From assembly GCA_020809705.1 (NCBI GenBank), contig CP085834.1:248001-312000 (forward strand): a stretch of 64,000 nucleotides of DNA, given 5' to 3'. The position numbers were made by a program, and so were the translations under genes. The DNA is from Calonectria ilicicola. Its lineage: Eukaryota > Ascomycota > Sordariomycetes > Hypocreales > Nectriaceae. The notes beneath the pieces were generated by a model. It did not search any database. It saw only the letters and a program-made list of their open reading frames with translations, and had not been told where the DNA came from. Below, piece after piece: positions 11,196 through 21,223 of this stretch; positions within the stretch are counted from its first letter, which is position 1; the number at the start of each line of letters is the position of its first letter.

Positions 11196-12946
11196 ATGGC
11201 GAGTGCAGAAAACAAGGTCGACTCTGCTGCCATTGAGCACGCTTCTACCATCGATGGAAAGGATAACTACCTCGCCAAGCAGGCTGCGGATGCTGAGCAC
11301 GCCTTAACCTTTACTCAAGCCATCCGCAAGTATCCAAGAGCTGTTTTTTGGTCTGTTCTCTTGTCTACTGCCATCATCATGGAGGGCTATGATATTGTTC
11401 TCATGTTTTCCTTTTTTGCCCAGCCAGCTTTTGCCAAGCATTACGGGGATTACGATGTCTCCACCGGCACTCACCAAATTTCTGCCTCGTGGCAAAACGG
11501 TTTGAGCAATGCTGTCAGCATCGGGACCATCATTGGCGCTTTTTCTAACGGCTACTTCACCTATAAATACGGATACCGTGTCGTGCTTTTAGCTTCTCTT
11601 GGTCTCATCACAGCGTTCATCTTCATACCTTTTTTTGCCCCCAATCTTCCTGTTTTGCTGATCGGCGAACTACTATGTGGCATCCCTTGGGGAGTCTTTG
11701 CTAGTATGGTGAGTCTTTGCTCTTTTCGTTCAAAATTGTCTCGGTACATATCTTGGGGGTCCATTGAGTAAAGAGACTATGTTTGCAAGAGGCCTTCCTG
11801 TTTCAGTATTTGAGAGATTAATTTCCATGTTACACGATCTGACGTCTCAACATCTAGGCACCTGCGTATGCCTCGGAGGTGTGCCCTATGGCTCTGCGAG
11901 GATACCTCACGGTCTATGTCAATATTTGTTGGGCTTTTGGCCAGTTGGTCTCCGCCGGTATTCAGTCAGCCTTTGCTGAGAATAACACCGAGTGGGCATT
12001 TCGCATTCCTTTCGCCATACAATGGGCTTGGCCCATTCCACTTTTCTTCGTGCTATGGTTTGCTCCAGAGTCACCGTGGTATTACGTTCGCCAAGGCCGT
12101 TACGCTGAAGCCGAAAGAATTATTATTCAACTGGGAGAGACTCAGGAGACCGCAAAGCAAGCTTTGGCCATGATGGCTCACACCAATGAGCTTGAAGAGT
12201 CTATAGACAAAGGCACATCCTACCTCGACTGCTTTCGTGGTATTGATCGCTATCGTACCGAAATTGCCTGCATGGCATTTGCGGCCCAGCCCTTTTGTGG
12301 GCAAGCAATGGGTGGTACGCCAACATACTTCTTTGTTCAGGCCGGCCTACCTACCTCCATCTCTTTTAAAATGACTGTAGGTGGACAGGGACTAGCATCT
12401 GTTGGCACAATAATGGCCTGGTTTTTAATGTCACGGTTCGGACGCCGTACACTATACGTATGGGGTTTAGGTACGCTCACAATCATACTATTCACTGTCG
12501 GCTTTATCAGTGTTGGAGCTGGCGACTCAACTGCTGGAAATTATGCCCAGGCCATCATGATGTTGCTCTGGCTATTGGTGTATTATCTGACAGTTGGTCC
12601 GATCTGTTATGCCATTATTGGTGAGGTGTCGTCCACTCGGCTGCGCAACAAGAGTGTGTGCCTGAGCCGGATATCTTATTATATTGCGCAGATTATTTGT
12701 AATGTCGTCAACCCATATATGCTCAACCCTACGGCAGGCGACTGGCGCGGCAAGACCGGCTTCTTTTGGGGCGGCTGGGCCTTTATCTTTTTTGTTTGGA
12801 CTTGGTTTCGTCTTCCTGAAACCAAGAACAAGACATTCGAGGAATTGGATATTCTATTTGCTCGCGGCATAAATGCACGCCGATTCTCCCAGTACGATGT
12901 CAATGCGTATGTGGAGGGAGAGGAGAGCTTGGCCAAGCATATGTGA
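11196..12946 (+). CDS. MFS sugar transporter, alpha-glucoside/maltose permease type
   Basis: Plasma-membrane sugar importer of the major facilitator superfamily. Two exons, 11196-11708 and 11858-12946, with a 149-bp intron (donor GTGAGTC); 533 residues. About twelve hydrophobic segments are seen, with family signatures: MEGYDIVLMFSFF in the first segment, LLIGELLCGIPWGVFASM before the intron, APAYASEVCPMALRGYLT after it, APESPWYYVRQGR at the central loop, and LPETKNKTFEELDILFARG near the end. This last motif, followed by NARRFS, is typical of fungal maltose/alpha-glucoside permeases. An upstream in-frame ATG at 11172 would add eight residues. It lies next to two secreted glycosidases, so it may import their products. 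The transported sugar is inference. Confidence 0.9.
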
Positions 12947-13050
12947 TATGAAAGCCATCATTCAGTTGACTGTTCCCAAGGATTCCAAAAGGACAAGTCA
13001 CATAGTTTACGCTCATTTTACTTCTTTCCTCTATAATCAATATTTTTTTC

Positions 13051-13288
13051 AAGTCTTGCTGCGCGCACACATATATTTTGCTAAGTGCACACATCAAACT
13101 ATTTAACTTGGGCTTTTCTGGAAAATCCTAAGATAGTTTAAAGAAAATAATAAAGCTCTAAATTATTTATAATAAATAAGTTTAGAAATATATATATATA
13201 ATTATTTATTCTATTCTCATTTCTTTATCAGAATATTAAATTCAAACGCTTTATATCTGCACCTCGCAAAACGTATGTCTGCATGCGC
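13051..13288. mobile_element. Short inverted-repeat element (MITE), copy 1
   Basis: This 238-bp AT-rich segment starts aagtcttgctgcgcgcacac and ends in an imperfect inverted copy of that end (right end reads ...gcatgcgc, with ttttgc.aggtgca inside). The same element recurs at 58921-59111. The left ~100 bp of the two copies align nearly end to end. It has no coding capacity. It lies in the 3' flank of the sugar transporter; the rest of 12947-13694 shows nothing else. Confidence 0.75.
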
Positions 13289-13694
13289 TTAAAAAATTGA
13301 AGTGCTCTCAACTGCTTCTAAAACAACTGAAACAAACAACTCTGGATCTATGTAACAATGATAACCAATTGTCTCATAGGAATCACATGAAAATATCCAT
13401 TCATTCATTCGACCTTCTAAATATCACAGCTTACAAATTAACTTAAAATTTGATCCTCTTAAGGTGGGGTTGAATTATTGTGAAAGGATTCTATGTCAGA
13501 TTGAACAAGTCTCATTTTAGCACTCCAGGCAGCACAGCGCTTTTGTGGATCGCAAATTGCCAATTGGGCCACACCGACCCACAGATAAAAAGTTGAGCTT
13601 TTTTTTCTTGAAACACGTCATCAGCTACCACTTGGTGAGATCGCGTTTCTTGATTAACTCCAAGGTGTTTTGAAGTTACATATTCCAACACAAA

Positions 13695-15890
13695 ATGAAT
13701 GCCATTTTCAAAATGGCTGGAGAATTCCAATATCAAGAGTCTCTGTCTCAAAATTCTAATGGTTCAATCAACCATTCTCACCAAATCCGCCTACTTGAGC
13801 TCCAGGCTGCATCTCGGTCAAAACATCCAATTCAATGCAACCTCATTCTCATCGACCTCGATACGAATCCTGAATATACAGCCTTGTCTTATACTTGGGG
13901 GAAACCCAATCCGCAGAGCATGGTTACCATCACGCTATGCGGGCAGTCCTTTAGGGTATCCCCAAACCTTGCTGCAGCACTCCGTCGAATACGGCACAAC
14001 CGTGATGTTATCCGTATCTGGATCGATGCCATTTGCATAAACCAAGAAGACGACATGGAAAAGGCAAGCCAAATTCGACTCATGGGAGAGATATATTCAC
14101 GAGCCAGCAGCGTCACTATTTGGTTGGGTGAGTCAGGGGAAAGAAGCGACAAGGCATTCAAGATGATTAAAAGATGGGGAAATCTTCGCGACATTGAAGC
14201 CTTCATGGAAATCACAGGCTTTAACGGTCCGAGACATCCCGTGGCTGACGGTTCCTTCGGTGTTGCTTTGCGATACACTGATGAGAAAGATTGGACCGCT
14301 GTGAAGCAGTTGCTAAGCAGAGATTGGTGGTCTCGTATCTGGGTTGTACAGGAAGTCGCGTTGGCACAAAACGCCATCTTGGTATGCGGCAAGGACGAAT
14401 TGGATTGGGAATACCTGAACCGCACCATCGATCTTGTTACCCAACTTTTGGCTAGCAATATCCTTGATACAATATTTGCCCGAACATTGGCTCTTGCACA
14501 AAAAAGCGATGTGATAAGCATGTGCAGACTGCACCAAAGATCTTATTCAGATTTAGTGGAGGTACTTGATTTAACTGCAAATCGTTACGATGCAACTAAT
14601 CAACGCGATCTCATCTATGGTCTTCTAGGGCTAGTGTCAGAGAAGAGTCTCAACCTTGAAGTGCACTACGAGAGGGAGAACCAAGAATACAAGGTCAAGG
14701 ATTGGTGGGTGTTTGCAGATCTTGTCCGCTGCACTGCCGAACAAAGGCACTCGCTACGTTTACTTTGCCGGGCTGGCATTGGTATTGGAGATAGAAAGCG
14801 CCGACAGAACTTGGATCTCCCTTCTTGGGTACCAGATCTAGGCCCCTTGACTTCAAAGGCGAGGCATTGGGATCCGGCCAAAATGATTTGTAGCCGCGCT
14901 GGTGGCTCCACAAAACCTCAAGTTCAATTCAGCCCAGACCTCCGCATCATAAAGGCTATTGGTGTTATTGTTGATAAGATTGCAGTTGCACCAGGGCAAG
15001 GCGAAAATCTAAGATTCAAGGATTTGATGCTTTTATGGTGTCTTAGCGCAACCCTCGGTGATGACGTATATCTGACTGGAATACCAACACTGCAAGCTTT
15101 CTTCCGGACCTTGATTTGCTACTTGGCTCCATCTACCGTTATGGATCTTTTCAAGGGCAACTTGCGAGATACAATGCTCGGATTCATGCTATTTTTAGGA
15201 ACAATGTCCTGTTCGTTTCTTCAAAACGATGCTCCAGAAGCATTCTCACAATTTCAAAAACAACTCAAAAAATACAAACTGAGCGAGCCCGTCAGTGGCC
15301 TGGCTACCTATCTATTCCTTGCTAAATATTATACTGATAAATCGCAAGAGTTTATGGAAGAAATGGAAAAGGCGCAAGATATTGAGGCTGTGATTTTGGA
15401 ACCACTCCTAGGGCCAATCAATTCGGAGATACGACTAAAGTGGTTACCTGACGACGAAATCCGACAAGAAATTGACCAGACCGCTTGCTTCAACTCTGAA
15501 ATTTTCAACATTGCACTTCCAGGAAATGCGCAACGCATCATGTCATCAGGCTATACGACTTCTTCGTTTGCCGAGCCTCATAGAGGTGCACACCTGGGTC
15601 AGACATCGGCAAATACGCGTATGGAACAGACATACGGACTTCATTGTCGTGATGTACTTGAACGGTTCCAGTTTTATATGACTGAAAATGGGTACATGGG
15701 CGTCGATCCTAAAGGGTTGCGTGAGGGTGATGACTTGTGCATTCTGCATGGATGCCCCATGCCACTTGTGATCAGAGAGAAGGACAGCCGCTACGAATTA
15801 GTTGGTAGTTGTTATGTTCAAGGGGCAATGCAAGGTGAATTAATTAGCAAGTGTGCAGAGTTTGAGACAACATCAATAGAATTGTATTAG
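13695..15890 (+). CDS. HET-domain (heterokaryon incompatibility) protein
   Basis: Belongs to the fungal HET family, whose members act in non-self recognition and trigger cell death when incompatible partners fuse. Single exon, 731 residues. The HET domain spans about residues 60-230 and shows its conserved blocks: ALSYTWG (63-69), IWIDAICINQED (108-119), IRLMGEIYSRASSVTIWLG, and DWWSRIWVVQEVALA. The long C-terminal half (about 300-731) has no motif I recognise; the end (GDDLCILHGCPMPLVIRE) matches the usual C-terminal block of HET proteins. Start at ATG 13695; ATG 13713 is an alternative. No STAND/NACHT domain is fused, so this is a stand-alone HET protein. The specific partner is unknown. 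Confidence 0.92.
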   Translation: MNAIFKMAGEFQYQESLSQNSNGSINHSHQIRLLELQAASRSKHPIQCNLILIDLDTNPEYTALSYTWGKPNPQSMVTITLCGQSFRVSPNLAAALRRIRHNRDVIRIWIDAICINQEDDMEKASQIRLMGEIYSRASSVTIWLGESGERSDKAFKMIKRWGNLRDIEAFMEITGFNGPRHPVADGSFGVALRYTDEKDWTAVKQLLSRDWWSRIWVVQEVALAQNAILVCGKDELDWEYLNRTIDLVTQLLASNILDTIFARTLALAQKSDVISMCRLHQRSYSDLVEVLDLTANRYDATNQRDLIYGLLGLVSEKSLNLEVHYERENQEYKVKDWWVFADLVRCTAEQRHSLRLLCRAGIGIGDRKRRQNLDLPSWVPDLGPLTSKARHWDPAKMICSRAGGSTKPQVQFSPDLRIIKAIGVIVDKIAVAPGQGENLRFKDLMLLWCLSATLGDDVYLTGIPTLQAFFRTLICYLAPSTVMDLFKGNLRDTMLGFMLFLGTMSCSFLQNDAPEAFSQFQKQLKKYKLSEPVSGLATYLFLAKYYTDKSQEFMEEMEKAQDIEAVILEPLLGPINSEIRLKWLPDDEIRQEIDQTACFNSEIFNIALPGNAQRIMSSGYTTSSFAEPHRGAHLGQTSANTRMEQTYGLHCRDVLERFQFYMTENGYMGVDPKGLREGDDLCILHGCPMPLVIREKDSRYELVGSCYVQGAMQGELISKCAEFETTSIELY

Positions 15891-16872
15891 CTGTTTTTCA
15901 ATAAACAAAGACAGCTTCAACAAAATCTAGGATCGTTTCCAATATCTGCCGAGCTTGTGTAACAGTGCCCTGGACGCGTCTTAGACATGGATGATTGGAG
16001 ATAAACCCCACCAAAGGCAGCGGCGGCGAATAAGCGAGCAAGCCTTATCCGCGGGTTCTAGGGTCAGGGGAAAATGTAAAATTCCCGCTAACTGCGTAAC
16101 ACGCGTGTTGGGTGGGTCAACGGCCCTTCCCCATCCCCATAGCCCCGCTTGAGCCAGCAGCTGGCTTGGGATTTCGGTGGTTCTCCGGCGTAAACACACC
16201 GGCTTGGCCGTTTGTCATGCCTTCAATTCCCGTCTTCCAAATTATTTACAAGATGGGAGTGTCAGTTGCTCCTAATAAAAAATCCATACTAGTTATGCTG
16301 AATAAAAGTTCAATCGGCCACAAAAAGACCGGCGTCGCCACTAGTTCGGAACCATGTAACACACTTCACCAGACAACAAAGGCGGTGCGATGAGAGCCGC
16401 GCCACTAAACACAAAGTCTCATATAAAATTGACACGCTCGACAGGAAAACTCGCCCAGTGACGGGGTAATTTTTTTTTTTTTCGTTTGCTCTCGCACAAT
16501 ATACGAGGAATCACCATGCCATTTCACTAAAAATAGGCAAGTGTTAGATAGGCGAGATCCCGCTATTACGGATCAGTACAAGAAGTATTCGATATAAGCA
16601 TAACACGCGGGTTCCTACAAAAGTGGATGTTAGCAGAGCCACAGAACGAATGAAGCACACGCGTCCAGCCTTTGCTCGGCCACGCGAGCCCCCACCAACA
16701 GATGGGATTGTAGAGGTGACTGAGATCATATATAGACGATGTGGAATCTCTTGAAATTTCAACTGCTGTCACCTCTCACACTCGACTCACTTCACCAAAT
16801 ATCACCAAACCCAAAAACACCAGTATAAACTTATACGAGCGAATAGCCCAGAGTACAAAAACAACAAACAAA
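15891..16872. other. Intergenic with RTA1-gene promoter
   Basis: No gene recognised. A T-run lies near 16470. The last 110 bp before ATG 16873 are rich in CA and CT (cacctctcacactcgactc), a common look for fungal 5' leaders. Three short upstream ATG-started frames exist but show no motif. Confidence 0.4.
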
Positions 16873-17936
16873 ATGGCAGTCGGTACTTTTGTCCTTTACC
16901 ACTACGATCCATCTTTCGCTGCAGCTACGGTCTTTATCATATTATTTGCTCTGGGCGCCTGTTCCCACGCTTTTCAATTGTTAAAATCAAGGACATGGTA
17001 CTTTATACCATTTCTGATCGGATGTGTGTGTAAGTTGATCAGAGCGAGCCCCCCCTATTGACGAGGCAGACGAATAACCTGGTCGAATGATACAGTCGAA
17101 GCGGTCGGATACGTTGGACGCGCAATTTCTGCAAAGCAAACACCGAATTGGACTACGATGCCATATGTTATTCAAAGCTTGTTGCTGTTACTTGGGCCGA
17201 CCCTCCTCGCTGCATCCATCTACATGGTCCTTGGTCGATTGATTCGACTTCTTCAAGCCGAAAAGCATTCCTTGATTAAACCACAATGGTTAACCAAGGT
17301 ATTTGTTTTGGGGGACGTTGCATCATTCCTGGCCCAATCAGCAGGTAAATAATTTTGGTCTCACATACATTTCTCAAAGTACACGCGCTAATCCCAAGGC
17401 AAATAGGTGGCGGCTTGCTTTCCGGCGCGAAAACTGAATCTACTGAAAACTTAGGCCAGTATATCATCGTCGGCGGCCTTGGTATACAAATCGTCTTCTT
17501 TGGATTTTTTATGATTGTTACTGTCATCTTCCACCGTCGTATCTCCGCCGATCCAACGCCTCGCAGCCTTTCCATTACCGCCCCATGGAGAAAATACATT
17601 TTCGTTCTCTACATTGCCAGCACATCCATCATGATCCGATCCATCTTTCGCATCGCTGAATACATCAACGGCTCCGATGGCACACTACAGAGCACCGAGG
17701 TTTACATCTATATTTTTGACGCAACCTTGATGTTTATCGTTGTTGGGCTCTTTATTGTACACCACCCTAGCCGAATCATCTCGAACAAACATGAGATCCT
17801 CAATTCCCACAGCGATGCAGGCTCGGAATATCATATGGTGGAAAGAGGGCAGGGACGCGACCCGAGCATTCCTCAACACACCTCGAGCCCATATGACGGC
17901 GGAAGCTATGCACAGCACCACAAGGCACCTCAATAG
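16873..17936 (+). CDS. RTA1-like seven-transmembrane protein
   Basis: Member of the RTA1/RTM1 family of fungal membrane proteins linked to resistance to toxic lipophilic compounds and to lipid translocation. Three exons (16873-17029, 17096-17344, 17407-17936) with introns of 66 and 62 bp and donors GTAAGT and GTAAAT; 311 residues. After splicing, about seven hydrophobic helices and the family blocks are seen: FEAVGYVGRAIS, LLLLGPTLLAASIYMVLGR, KVFVLGDVASFLAQSAGGG, and RSIFRIAEYINGSDG. The C-terminal tail (about 265-311) is polar and Ser/His-rich, presumably cytosolic. Start ATG is preceded by aacaaaca, a good context. Function beyond the family level is not shown by the sequence. Confidence 0.9.
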
Positions 17937-18443
17937 AGGGAGGATCGAGTCATAAAACATGCCTCAATAATCGCATCAATCGTAGGGCCACAAGCAAGAT
18001 TGGTATGAATTCCAGTAGGTGAGCTGGCTATGGTGTTGCAAATAATATGCTTCTATTGAGATGCGGGTGGCATAGACCATTCGTCGGAATATCTGACGAG
18101 GTTGAAATGGAGGAAGTTGGGGAGGGAGAGATATTAGAAGGGCGGCAGCGGTATTATGGGTTCCCCAAAGTTGGCTATGGACTGATTTCTGTTGTTTATA
18201 ATATTGTATTCTAAAGTACTCACAAATTATTCCTGATTCTATTGTTCCTTTGTTATGTGGGAGGCTAAGCACTGAAATATATCCTGGTTTCTCAACCTTC
18301 CGTCTGTGTTGCAAAATAAAATTGATCGATAGTTGAAAGACGCGCAATTGGTCGTAATGAATAAATCACATGCGCAAACTTTATTATAGTCTAAAAGGTA
18401 CAAAAGAATATTTTATGATATGTGAGATATATTATAAGAAGAA
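17937..18443. other. Convergent intergenic region
   Basis: About 500 bp between the RTA1-like gene and the minus-strand Zn2Cys6 gene, so both transcripts end here. No gene or repeat seen. Confidence 0.4.
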
Positions 18444-19717
18444 TTAAGAATTCGGCACGGATTGCCTAGAACCATTATTTAATAAGGCACGCGGTGCTTC
18501 CAACCAGCTACCCCATTCATCTCCGAGATGTCGAGAGATTGCATTCAGCATGTAATTAGCAACGTCCCCAACAAACCATATTTCTTCACCTTTCTGCAGC
18601 AAGGCCGCATAGTATGCAAGAATGATGAGGGCTTCAGGCTGCTTAGCTTCAAGCAAGTCAACAAATTCTTTCGGCATAAACACGGCCCACCAGAAAATGA
18701 CTTGGATTGCGCGTTCACCAGATGCATCCCCCTGTTCCTCATCAAAGCCTATCTGAAGGAAACTGGCAGTCTTCTGGCACACTTCTCGTGCCTGTTTATT
18801 AAGCTCTGAGGAAGCTAATAGTCGAAAGATGTCATCGCAATCACGCCCGGCCGGCTTAAGACCAACCAGTTGACGGCTCCATGAGAGGGTAGAATGAAGC
18901 CTCGACTGTTTTAAAAGTTCTGATGCATTGATTGAGATGAATTTTGAGGCCTGATAAAGGCGAATATATCTTATAAAGGTACCGAGGAACAAATCAAGGT
19001 CATCGCCTCGACACGCGAGAGAGTCAGATAACAGATGACGGCCTAGGATAGAAGAAAATAGGAGGCGAGCTTCTATGGTGGATTCATCCAGATTAGCTTC
19101 GTCCCCATTGAATAATGAAATGGCACGATTTTGAAGCTGCATGGCGTGGTACGAATACTTGTCCTTTGCATGGGGACGTAGGTATGAGATTCGCTGAGCA
19201 GAGATGGCCAAGATCTCGTACATGAGATACTGCGATTCGAGACCTATTTCGATGACTAATTGGGTCGAATTCAGGTGGGCTTCACCAATATTTGGCATGA
19301 ATGTTTCGATAGTAAAGTGGTGCAATAATTCCATATGAAGCATGTTGACGTTGAAGTCATCGACCTGGGTCAAGACCGGAGGGAGAAGAGGCCCCACCTG
19401 GAGCAATGGCGAAGGGGTCATGGAGGCTGAAGAATTGTTTTGGGCGGCACTTGAAGAAGTGAGACCCAGGCGGTGCTTTTGCGGATAAATGCATTGACGC
19501 GATCCGGCCCTGCAATGGGCACATGTTGGGTATTTTTCGTCGCACTTGGCAAAGTCAATTCAAAGTGACTCGATCCGAATGGGGTGATGAGACAGGAACA
19601 AACCTTGTAATGACGACGCTTGCACTCAAAGCAACCATTTCGCGATTTCACGTGTCCTCGACGAGATCTCGTTGGTTTAGAGGTAGAGCTTGATGCGGCA
19701 TCCTGCTGGGTCTGCAT
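18444..19717 (-). CDS. Zn2Cys6 transcription factor
   Basis: Nuclear DNA-binding regulator. Two exons: 19604-19717 and 18444-19544, with a 59-bp intron (GTTTGT donor) placed inside the zinc cluster. Splicing yields 404 residues with cysteines 29, 32, 39, 46, 49 and 56 in the exact C-x2-C-x6-C-x6-C-x2-C-x6-C pattern (NGCFECKRRHYKCDEKYP, then TCAHC). A Ser/Arg/Lys-rich N-terminus precedes it. The rest is a helical fungal-specific middle region (for example MELLHHFTIETFMPNIGE) of the type common in short sterol-uptake-control-like factors. Without splicing the cluster is broken, which supports the intron. The ATG at 19717 is used because the frame upstream has no other ATG. Target genes are unknown; RTA1 is convergent to it. 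Confidence 0.88.
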
Positions 19718-21223
19718 TGCGTCGCTCAACTGTAAAGTTGGTCAACTTGCGAAAAAGAGCCGAGCCAACTGAAAGAACCCACCAAACACGTAATGCAGCT
19801 ATTGCCACCTTTTGTATGGGCGAGCGAACTGGGCTGTGCGGCGGAAGATTGAAATTCCGACCGAGATTGGACCGTTTCTGCTTCTAAAACGAGTCTAGTG
19901 GTTGGCCAAGTCGCAAGCGAGCCGGCCTGTCTGTAGGGGTATACGATAAAAATAGCCCGAAATCGTGCAAGTGGGGATAATGCCTGCACGCGCGGGGCGA
20001 AAAATCCACTGGATTCTTATTGCGACTTCTCAACCATATTGTTCTTTGTTCCAGGTATACTGGATAAGAAAGATGGGAATTCAACTAATAATTTTCATGC
20101 TCATTAGTTCAATGATTTAAAGAAAAAAACAACCCATGTCTCTCTTTGGCAAGACTATCTTAGGGATGATGTATTGCGCATCACGGAGCGCAAAAGTCTA
20201 CAGCTACCCTAAACGGCACGTACAATGCACATCAATGTGCCAGAGCGTCAACGCATGGCAAATAGTAATCTCGTAAGCACGTGGAATTAGAACAAGTTGG
20301 TGGAGGAAAATTAAAATTATACTTAAATAATTTGCCTAAACCAGGAAAACTGCATACTTTCACGTTGGCCGTGCTCCTTTTCACACGAACGCGCTTTGCA
20401 TGCACTGGTATCTGACGAACCTTATCAGTCCGCAACAAACCGAAGGATCTACAAGTCAATGCTGGGATTCAATTAGGAAGGATCAAAATATATTGTTTAG
20501 ATTAAATTTGTGTTTTTCAGTAGACAGGTGGTTTTGGCCAAGGCCCGTGATAGAACAGCTGCACACATTTTTAAACTAGCAATTTGGGTATGTAGGGTTC
20601 ATAAAGCAGTGCGTAATACATATGTAGGAGTTTTAAATTTTTTTTTTGAATAAAGATTTGTTGTAGACATCTATCTGTATTCTCTTGCCTCATGGCAATC
20701 CGGTGTTTCAGAGTGTGAAAAGGACGAAAGCTAGTCCAATGATTATACTCATACCAATCGGAGAGATTCGACACGAATGCACTGAGCGGAAAGTTGATTG
20801 CTTCTTCCTTGTCCTAAGAGAACCCCGATCTTCATACCCAGCCCATAGAGCCGCACACTCTTTCCTTCGAAATATTGACACAGGTGGGTGAAGCACAAAA
20901 AATGCCATGTGTGTTCCGACTATAAGGAGTAACAGGAGCCAAAACGACAAGCCCCGTCTATACGCATTCCAACGTTAGTTTAGAGAGCTATTAAGCCCAC
21001 CTCTCCGGAACGGTGCGAACGTTTCCCAGATAATAACCTCACTAGTGGTAGGCGCGTAGCATTTTAAAGTTTAATCAATGACTCAATTGAAACAAAAGAA
21101 ATTTCTAAAGAGGGAACCAAGATGATACGTAGATTGTGTTCTAAATTTGACTTTCTGTCTTACAATTTGAAAAACAGTAGAACCTCACGCGTCTCCATCA
21201 AAGCTTTCATCTGGAGAATTAGC
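19718..21223. other. Intergenic, no supported gene
   Basis: About 1.5 kb containing the promoter of the Zn2Cys6 gene on its left. Nothing recognised in the remainder: short open frames near 20.2 and 20.7 kb carry no motif and overlap each other on opposite strands. Confidence 0.4.
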
